From Caldimicrobium sp964493015 (lineage in GTDB: Bacteria; Desulfobacterota; Thermodesulfobacteria; Thermodesulfobacteriales; Thermodesulfobacteriaceae), in assembly GCA_964493015.1 (NCBI GenBank), contig CAZBLU010000028.1, positions 1 through 21,363 on the forward strand: a DNA stretch of 21,363 nt, given 5' to 3'. The translations under genes were made by a program, and so were the position numbers. Numbering within the stretch: the first letter of the stretch is position 1; each line of letters begins with the position of its first letter. The notes beneath the pieces are model-generated. The model searched no databases. It was not told the origin of the DNA and saw nothing but the letters and a program-made list of their open reading frames with translations. Positions 16,997 through 21,363 of this stretch are shown piece after piece.

Positions 16997-17044
16997 AAAT
17001 TTATGATTAAACTATATAATTAAAGAAAGATAAGGGAGGATCCT

Positions 17045-17536
17045 ATGAAAGTCACAAGAATAGCCCTTTTAATCTCCATGCTCTTCATGATAACTCTACT
17101 TTGGATAAATTCTCCCTTAGCTTCTAACATTTCCTTTTCCTTTAATACCTATGATGGCAAAAAATATAGTCTTTCCGACTTTAAGGGAAAATACATCCTT
17201 TTAAATCTCTTCTCCAGTTATTGTCCCCCTTGTATGGTGGAATTAAAGGTCCTGCAGAAGCTTAATGAAAATTGTTCCAATAAGGGCCTACAAGTGGTCT
17301 CTCTGATGATTGACAGAGAGGGTGTCCAACTACTTCCAAAGATTGTCTCTTCCAGGAATTTGACTTATCCTGTAGGCCTGGCTAACCAAGAAGTTTTTAA
17401 GACCTTTCCTGACTTTTCTATTACTCCCACTACCTATCTCTTAGACCCAAGTGGTAATAGGATTGAAAAATTTGTGGGCTATATGAGTTATAAGGAATGG
17501 GTCAATGTGCTAAACAGATTTGTTAAATGTAATTAA
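17045..17536 (+). CDS. TlpA/ResA-like thiol-disulfide oxidoreductase
   Basis: A 163-residue thioredoxin-fold protein with an N-terminal membrane anchor or signal peptide (hydrophobic residues about 5-21). The active site is Cys60-Pro-Pro-Cys63 in LNLFSSYCPPCMVEL, and the cis-proline is in SITPTTYLLDPSGN. The CPPC motif and AhpC/TSA-type framework (SLSDFKGKYILLNLF) place it in the TlpA/ResA/CcmG group, which acts outside the cytoplasmic membrane in disulfide reduction or cytochrome c maturation. Its partner is unknown; it may serve the upstream receptor gene. AAGGGAGGATCCT precedes ATG 17045. Its stop overlaps the selD stop on the other strand by 4 bp (TTAA, 17533-17536), so the two transcripts converge without an obvious terminator. 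Confidence 0.9.
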   Translation: MKVTRIALLISMLFMITLLWINSPLASNISFSFNTYDGKKYSLSDFKGKYILLNLFSSYCPPCMVELKVLQKLNENCSNKGLQVVSLMIDREGVQLLPKIVSSRNLTYPVGLANQEVFKTFPDFSITPTTYLLDPSGNRIEKFVGYMSYKEWVNVLNRFVKCN

Positions 17537-18585
17537 GGAAGTATTTCTACGGAGGGTTCTCCCTCCTTTACTTCTCCAATTAGGTATAGAGAGTAAAAAC
17601 CCCGCTCTATAGCCTTTTCTTCTAAAAGTTTAGCCTTATCTCTTGGGCAGGAGATAAGTAGACCACCTGAGGTTTGGGCATCGGCTAAAATGATTTTGGC
17701 CTCATCCGTAAGAGAGGGATGAAACCTTAAGAGCTTTTCGCAAAAATTTAGATTCTCGTAATCTCCCTCTGGTATGATACCCATTTGGATAAAGGTGAGA
17801 GCTTCCTTAATAAGGGGAATTTTATGGTAATAGAAGATAATTTTCTTGTGGCTTGCCTGGGCAAGTTCAAGGGCGTGTCCCGTAAGACCAAAGCCTGTAA
17901 TATCTGTAGCCGCATTAACTCCCACCTCTACCATTAGCTCGGAGGGAATCTTATTTAGTTCTGTCATAATTTGGATCATCCTCTTATAGAGAGGGTGGTT
18001 TTCGTCAAAGAGCCTTCCCTTAAAGGCGGTAGCTAATATTCCTGTGCCCAAAGGTTTAGTTAAGTAAAGGAGGTCTCCTGCTTTAGCCCCTTTGGCGGTG
18101 ATTATCCTTTCAGGATGGGCAATCCCCAAAACAGCAAGGCCATACTTAGGTTGAGGATCATCCACACTATGCCCTCCTACAAGAAGGGCCTCTGCCTCCT
18201 GGATTTTCTTTAATCCCCCTTCTAAGATGCCCTTTAGGATCTCACGGGAAAGTCCCTTTTTGGGAAAGGAGATGAGATTTAGAGCAAGCAAGGGCTTTGC
18301 CCCAACCACATAAATATCTGACAGGGAATTAGCTGCAGCTATCTCTCCAAAAACAAAAGGGTCATCCACTACAGGGGTAAAAAAATCGGCACTAAAAACA
18401 AGGGCTATTTCTCGGGTTAATCTAAAGATAGCTGCATCTGCCCCGTATTCAAAGCTCTGCAATAGGTCTGGGTGAGAGGGCAAAGGAAGCTCTTTTAATA
18501 TCTCCACAAGAAACTCTTGTGGTAACTTAGCAGCTCACCCAGAGGCAGTCACCATCTGGGTGAGCTTAAACTCTTGCGCACTCAC
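17533..18585 (-). CDS. selD: Selenide, water dikinase (selenophosphate synthetase), itself a selenoprotein
   Basis: SelD makes selenophosphate from selenide and ATP, the selenium donor for Sec-tRNA. Reading through TGA 18537-18535 extends the frame upstream to GTG 18585, giving 350 residues that start SAQEFKLTQMVTASG-Sec-AAKLP. The Sec falls at position 17 and the essential Lys at 20, the same numbers as Cys17 and Lys20 in E. coli SelD. KLTQMV upstream of the Sec is also family-typical. Other motifs: GADAAIFRL, DFFTPVVDDPF, GGHSVDD, TKPLGTGI, ATDITGFGLTGHA and AQTSGGLL. A gene call that treats the UGA as a stop would begin at GTG 18507 and lose the catalytic residue and Lys20. The start overlaps the mogA 3' end by 20 bp, with GGGTGAT as a weak ribosome site, so it is translationally linked to mogA. 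Confidence 0.92.
18504..18537 (-). promoter_or_regulatory. SECIS-like hairpin and Sec codon in selD
   Basis: Starting 12 nt after the UGA (18537-18535), CCACAAGA (18522-18515) pairs perfectly with TCTTGTGG (18511-18504) around a GTT loop. The loop starts 20 nt after the UGA and begins with G, in line with what is known of bacterial SECIS elements (apical loop about 16-37 nt downstream, an early loop G). It differs in sequence from the fdhA element, as SECIS stems usually do. Confidence 0.85.
18533..18565 (-). promoter_or_regulatory. Perfect 11-bp inverted repeat at the mogA/selD junction ending on the Sec codon
   Basis: On the transcribed strand GCTCACCCAGA (18565-18555) and TCTGGGTGAGC (18543-18533) pair perfectly around an 11-nt loop. 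The 5' arm begins right after the mogA TAA, and the UGA Sec codon lies inside the 3' arm. No U-tract follows, so it is not an ordinary terminator. It sits next to the SECIS-like stem and could modulate ribosome passage at the UGA or mRNA stability. Confidence 0.7.
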
Positions 18586-19057
18586 TGGGATCACCCTTTA
18601 TTTTAGCAATGGCATGAGTGAGGAGATCACTTAGGGAGGGCATGATCTCCTCTAAAGCCTTAGGACTTCCAGGAAGATTAACTATAAGGGTGCCTTTTCT
18701 TATGCCAGCTAAGCCACGACTGAGAGCTGCACGAGGGGTTTTGGTAAAACTAATATAGCGAATGTATTCCCCGAGGCCAGGAATATCTCTCTCAATGACT
18801 TCTTGCGTAGCATCTGGAGTCACATCCCGTGGATGGACCCCCGTGCCACCATTAGTAAGGATTAGGTCTAAGTTAAGGGTATCGCACCAATAGATAAGGG
18901 TTTTTTTAATAAGTTCCTTTTCATCAGGTAAGATTTGATACGCAGTGACCTCCCAGCCTTGGTTGAGCACGAATTCTTTAAGATATTTTCCTGAGAGGTC
19001 TTCCCTTTGGCCAAGACTTCCCTTGTCGCTCAAAGTTAAGATACCAACCCTAATCAT
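18566..19057 (-). CDS. mogA: Molybdopterin adenylyltransferase
   Basis: A 163-residue protein of the MogA/MoaB family, which adenylylates molybdopterin before metal insertion. Signatures: VGILTLSDKGSLGQREDLSG at the start, the GGTG loop (70-73) with TGVHPRDVTPDAT including Asp79, and a C-terminal NLPGSPKA segment. The length is normal for bacterial MogA. Its ATG overlaps the stop of the upstream EF-G-like gene (ATGA, 19054-19057), indicating translational coupling, and its 3' end overlaps the selD start by 20 bp. Molybdenum cofactor and selenium supply are thus on one message, and both are needed by the Sec formate dehydrogenase. MogA and MoaB are hard to distinguish by eye. Confidence 0.93.
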   Translation of the reverse strand: MIRVGILTLSDKGSLGQREDLSGKYLKEFVLNQGWEVTAYQILPDEKELIKKTLIYWCDTLNLDLILTNGGTGVHPRDVTPDATQEVIERDIPGLGEYIRYISFTKTPRAALSRGLAGIRKGTLIVNLPGSPKALEEIMPSLSDLLTHAIAKIKGDPSECARV

Positions 19058-21009
19058 TCTGCTGCCTGGGCCTTTGCCTGCGAGATTATTTTTTCCGCAA
19101 TAAAGGGCGGCACCTCTTCATAATGGGAAAAAGCACTTACAAAGTAACCCCTTCCAGCAGTAAGCCCATTAAGGGTAATTACGTATTCTAACATTTCTGC
19201 CATTGGGGCCTGTGCTCTAATTTTAGTATTTTTACCCTTTTTTTCAATACTTAGGACCCTTCCTCTTCTGGCATTTAGATCCCCAATAACATCTCCCACC
19301 GTTTCATCAGGCACAAAGATTTCTAATTCTAAATAGGGTTCCAGTAAAACAGGGTTTGCCTGTTCTAAGGCCTTTTTAAAGCAATGAAAGGCGGCAATCT
19401 TGAAGGCAAGATCAGAGGAATCTACTTCATGAGATTTACCGTCATAGAATTGCACTTTCACATCCACCACGGGAAATCCCGCAAGAAGACCCTTTTCCAT
19501 GGCCTCAATAACTCCCTTTTCTACCGCAGGGACATAATTTCTGGGAACATTCATACCTGTTAGGGTCTCCACGAATTCAAAGCCCCTACCTCTTTCTAAA
19601 GGAAAGACATGGAAATGGACCTCAGCAAATTGTCCCCTTCCACCACTCTGTTTCTTGTGCCGATAAATCACAGACTGGACAGGCTTCTTGATGGTCTCCC
19701 GATAGGGGACCTTAGGAAGACTGGTCTTCACCTTAACTCCAAACTTTTCCCTAAGCTTTTCTATCGCCTTTTCAATATGAATATTGCCGAGACCAGAGAT
19801 TAATAATTCTCGTGTTTCCTCGTCTCTTCGGAAATGTAGAGATGGGTCTTCCTCTTTCAGTTTGGTTATGGCTGAACTAATTTTATCCTCATCTGCCCTG
19901 GTCTCTGGATGAAGGGCTAAGGTAAACATAGGAGAAGGCATCTTAGGAACCTCTAAGGCCTCTTTAAGAGGTCCCGTAGAAATGGTATCCCCTGTCCTAA
20001 GGGAATCAACCTTAGGTAAAATTATGATTTCTCCCTCGCTCACCTCCTTTACATTTTCTAAGGAATCCCCTTTGGGCACTAAGAGCTGGGTATATTTTTC
20101 CTCTTTACCCTGAGAGGTATAGACCAGACTATCTGCTTTGAAGGAACCTTTGAATACCCTTCCAAAGGAGAGCTTTCCTGCATAGGGGTCAAAGATGGTT
20201 TTATAAATAAACCCATAGGAGTGTGAGGTATTAAGGCTTTTAAACTCTCTACGGGGGTAAATTTCGAGAAGTCTCTTGAGGAAATAAGAGACGCCCTCTC
20301 CCTTTTGAGCCGACCCAATAAAAATGGGGATAAATCTCCTATTTTCAAGATTTATCTTTAAGCCTTCAAGAAATTCCTCTTTAGAGAGTTCGCCACTTTC
20401 AAGATATTTCTCAATAAATTCGTCCTTAGCCTCTGCTGTGACCTCAAGAAGTTGCTCTCTTAAGGTTTTAATTTTGTCTCCATATTTTTCTGGGGGTGGC
20501 TCGAAGAGAATGTTCATGCCATTTTCTTTAATAGCAGAGCTTTCAATCAGATCAACCAAGGTCAAAGGTATGGAGGTATTAAAGCCATAGACTATAGGTA
20601 ACTGCAGGATTTCCAGTAAATCCTGAAGATCGCAAATGGTTTGTGCCCAAAGAGTTTTATCAGAATCTATTTTGTTCACAAAGGTTATTAGAGGAAGGCC
20701 CATTTCTTTGGCAAGTTCATAGATTTTGTATATCTGATATTTCACAGGAACTGTGGAATCTACAACCAAGATGCCAAGATCAGCTACGGTTGAAGCCCAC
20801 TTAAGTTCAGCGATGAAGTTTTCATCACCAGGAGTATCAATGAAATAGAAGGGTTCACCTTTTATCAAGGTGCCATAAGTGGTCAGATGTGTTGTAGGCC
20901 CTCTTTGAGGATTTTTTAATTTACTTTGGGTTAAATTTAAAATCCTTTCAATGAGTTGCGTTTTTCCGCTTTCCGAGGGCCCAAAAAAGGCTATTACCCT
21001 TCCCTTCAT
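19054..21009 (-). CDS. EF-G-like translation factor GTPase (FusA2 type)
   Basis: A 651-residue GTPase with the full EF-G layout: G domain (1-about 255), beta-barrel domain II (about 265-350), domain III (about 365-445, including LLISGLGNIHIEKAIEKLRE), domain IV (about 445-560, YRHKKQSGGRGQFAEVHFHV) and domain V (about 565-640, GDLNARRGRVLSIE). The GTPase motifs diverge from true EF-G: P-loop GPSESGKT (10-17), DTPGD (58-62) with Asp62 in place of the catalytic His of DTPGH, and NKID (112-115). Only 40 residues separate the P-loop from DTPG, so switch I is shortened. It is therefore an EF-G paralogue, like the EF-G-like/FusA2 proteins, and not the main elongation factor. It is not SelB, which has no EF-G domain IV and carries C-terminal winged helices. 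ATG 21009 has AAAGGAGGG upstream. It is the first gene of the operon with mogA and selD; its function is unknown. Confidence 0.88.
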   Translation of the reverse strand: MKGRVIAFFGPSESGKTQLIERILNLTQSKLKNPQRGPTTHLTTYGTLIKGEPFYFIDTPGDENFIAELKWASTVADLGILVVDSTVPVKYQIYKIYELAKEMGLPLITFVNKIDSDKTLWAQTICDLQDLLEILQLPIVYGFNTSIPLTLVDLIESSAIKENGMNILFEPPPEKYGDKIKTLREQLLEVTAEAKDEFIEKYLESGELSKEEFLEGLKINLENRRFIPIFIGSAQKGEGVSYFLKRLLEIYPRREFKSLNTSHSYGFIYKTIFDPYAGKLSFGRVFKGSFKADSLVYTSQGKEEKYTQLLVPKGDSLENVKEVSEGEIIILPKVDSLRTGDTISTGPLKEALEVPKMPSPMFTLALHPETRADEDKISSAITKLKEEDPSLHFRRDEETRELLISGLGNIHIEKAIEKLREKFGVKVKTSLPKVPYRETIKKPVQSVIYRHKKQSGGRGQFAEVHFHVFPLERGRGFEFVETLTGMNVPRNYVPAVEKGVIEAMEKGLLAGFPVVDVKVQFYDGKSHEVDSSDLAFKIAAFHCFKKALEQANPVLLEPYLELEIFVPDETVGDVIGDLNARRGRVLSIEKKGKNTKIRAQAPMAEMLEYVITLNGLTAGRGYFVSAFSHYEEVPPFIAEKIISQAKAQAAE

Positions 21010-21269
21010 TTTAAAACCCTCCTTTTTAAGATTAATTTAAAATTATATTATTCATAAAAAACTAAAAAAAGACAAGAGGAAAACTGAGGGTCTTCTAATT
21101 TTCATTTGGATAACATCATAAACCTTAGGTAGGCGCAGGCTTCAGCCTGTGAATGGTTGTGAGATATAACTTAGATATAGTGCACGCAAAAGATGGAGCT
21201 ATCAATCTCACTTTTTTCTCTTAGTTTAAATCAAAGAAAAAAACAATAATAGAACACTCTTGTCCCCTC
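21010..21269. other. Intergenic region between the EF-G-like gene and the right-edge promoter
   Basis: AT-rich, with no supported gene. Near its left end, on the - strand, TATAAT (21047-21042) upstream of the AAAGGAGGG ribosome site is a likely -10 for the EF-G-like/mogA/selD operon; no convincing -35 goes with it. A short palindrome lies at 21136-21149. The rest shows nothing recognisable. Confidence 0.5.
21136..21149. repeat. Short GC-rich palindrome in an intergenic region
   Basis: CAGGCT-TC-AGCCTG forms a tight hairpin, embedded in GGTAGGCG...TG. Its GC content contrasts with the AT-rich surroundings. It resembles the short dispersed intergenic palindromes seen in many bacterial genomes; copies elsewhere cannot be checked from this window. 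Confidence 0.45.
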
Positions 21270-21363
21270 TTGACTTTTTTGAAAAGTGTGTTATTCAAAT
21301 TTTATAGCATTTTAAAGATAATTAAAAATTTTTTGCTCTTTGAAAATTGAATACGGATATATT
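21270..21363 (+). promoter_or_regulatory. Promoter and boxA-like leader of a probable rRNA operon continuing beyond the window
   Basis: TTGACT (21270-21275) with TATTCA (21292-21297) or TTGAAA (21279-21284) with TATAGC (21303-21308) can act as a promoter, with an A-rich stretch upstream. About 30 bp later TGCTCTTTGAAAA (21334-21346) closely matches boxA antitermination sequences found ahead of 16S rRNA genes (E. coli TGCTCTTTAACAA). No rRNA sequence is reached before the edge, so the rRNA operon is inferred. Confidence 0.6.

Noticed and set aside
18507..18507. GTG 18507 as the start of selD
   Set aside because: It would remove the catalytic position and essential Lys20; reading through the UGA restores the full family N-terminus.
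18533..18565. The 11-bp hairpin as an intrinsic terminator for mogA
   Set aside because: No U-tract follows, and the 3' arm is part of the selD coding sequence.
19054..21009. The GTPase as SelB, the Sec-specific elongation factor
   Set aside because: It has EF-G domains III-V (GGRGQFAEV, GDLNARRGRV) and lacks the C-terminal winged-helix repeats of SelB.
21300..21363. The AT-rich right edge as a CRISPR leader
   Set aside because: No repeat-spacer units are visible, and the boxA-like motif fits an rRNA leader better.

Overview
The window most likely comes from a thermophilic, anaerobic Gram-negative bacterium, with the Thermodesulfobacteriota (Thermodesulfobacterium/Caldimicrobium-like) as the best guess. 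Evidence: low-GC, purine-rich coding strands; a bacterial Wood-Ljungdahl (reductive acetyl-CoA) operon; a TonB-dependent outer-membrane receptor; and selenocysteine use. The taxonomic placement is inference. The rest of the reading comes from motifs visible in the sequence.

Left part (1-10484, + strand): a carbon-fixation operon. It opens with the 3' end of a reading frame that joins the C-terminus of methylenetetrahydrofolate reductase (MetF) to AcsD, the small subunit of the corrinoid iron-sulfur protein (CFeSP). The two are separated by a repetitive Val/Glu/Lys/Pro linker of about 225 residues. Then come acsB (acetyl-CoA synthase, all A-cluster ligands present), acsC (CFeSP large subunit), acsE (methyltransferase) and one very long formate dehydrogenase gene. 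That last gene looks like two genes because of an in-frame UGA. A near-copy of the E. coli fdhF SECIS element follows the UGA, so it is read as selenocysteine 818 of a 1363-residue protein. The CODH catalytic subunit (acsA) is not in the window.

Middle (10500-13950, + strand): a molybdate/tungstate module. A short ModE-type regulator is followed by a strong promoter overlapped by a perfect ModE-like palindrome, and then modA-modB-modC. Next (14115-17536): an Rpn/PD-(D/E)XK-type protein on the - strand, a TonB-dependent receptor whose promoter region is bracketed by a perfect 13-bp inverted repeat, and a TlpA-like thioredoxin.

Right part (- strand, 21009 to 17533): a compact operon encoding a divergent EF-G-like GTPase, MogA (molybdenum cofactor insertion) and SelD (selenophosphate synthetase). 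The true selD start lies upstream of an in-frame UGA, so SelD is itself a selenoprotein (Sec17), with its own SECIS-like hairpin and a perfect 11-bp inverted repeat ending on the Sec codon. At the right edge an AT-rich promoter and a boxA-like sequence suggest that a ribosomal RNA operon begins just outside the window.

Taken together, most genes serve one task: reducing CO2 to formate with a Sec/Mo(W) enzyme and condensing the methyl branch with CO into acetyl-CoA. The metal uptake (Mod), cofactor (MogA) and selenium (SelD) supply genes lie nearby.
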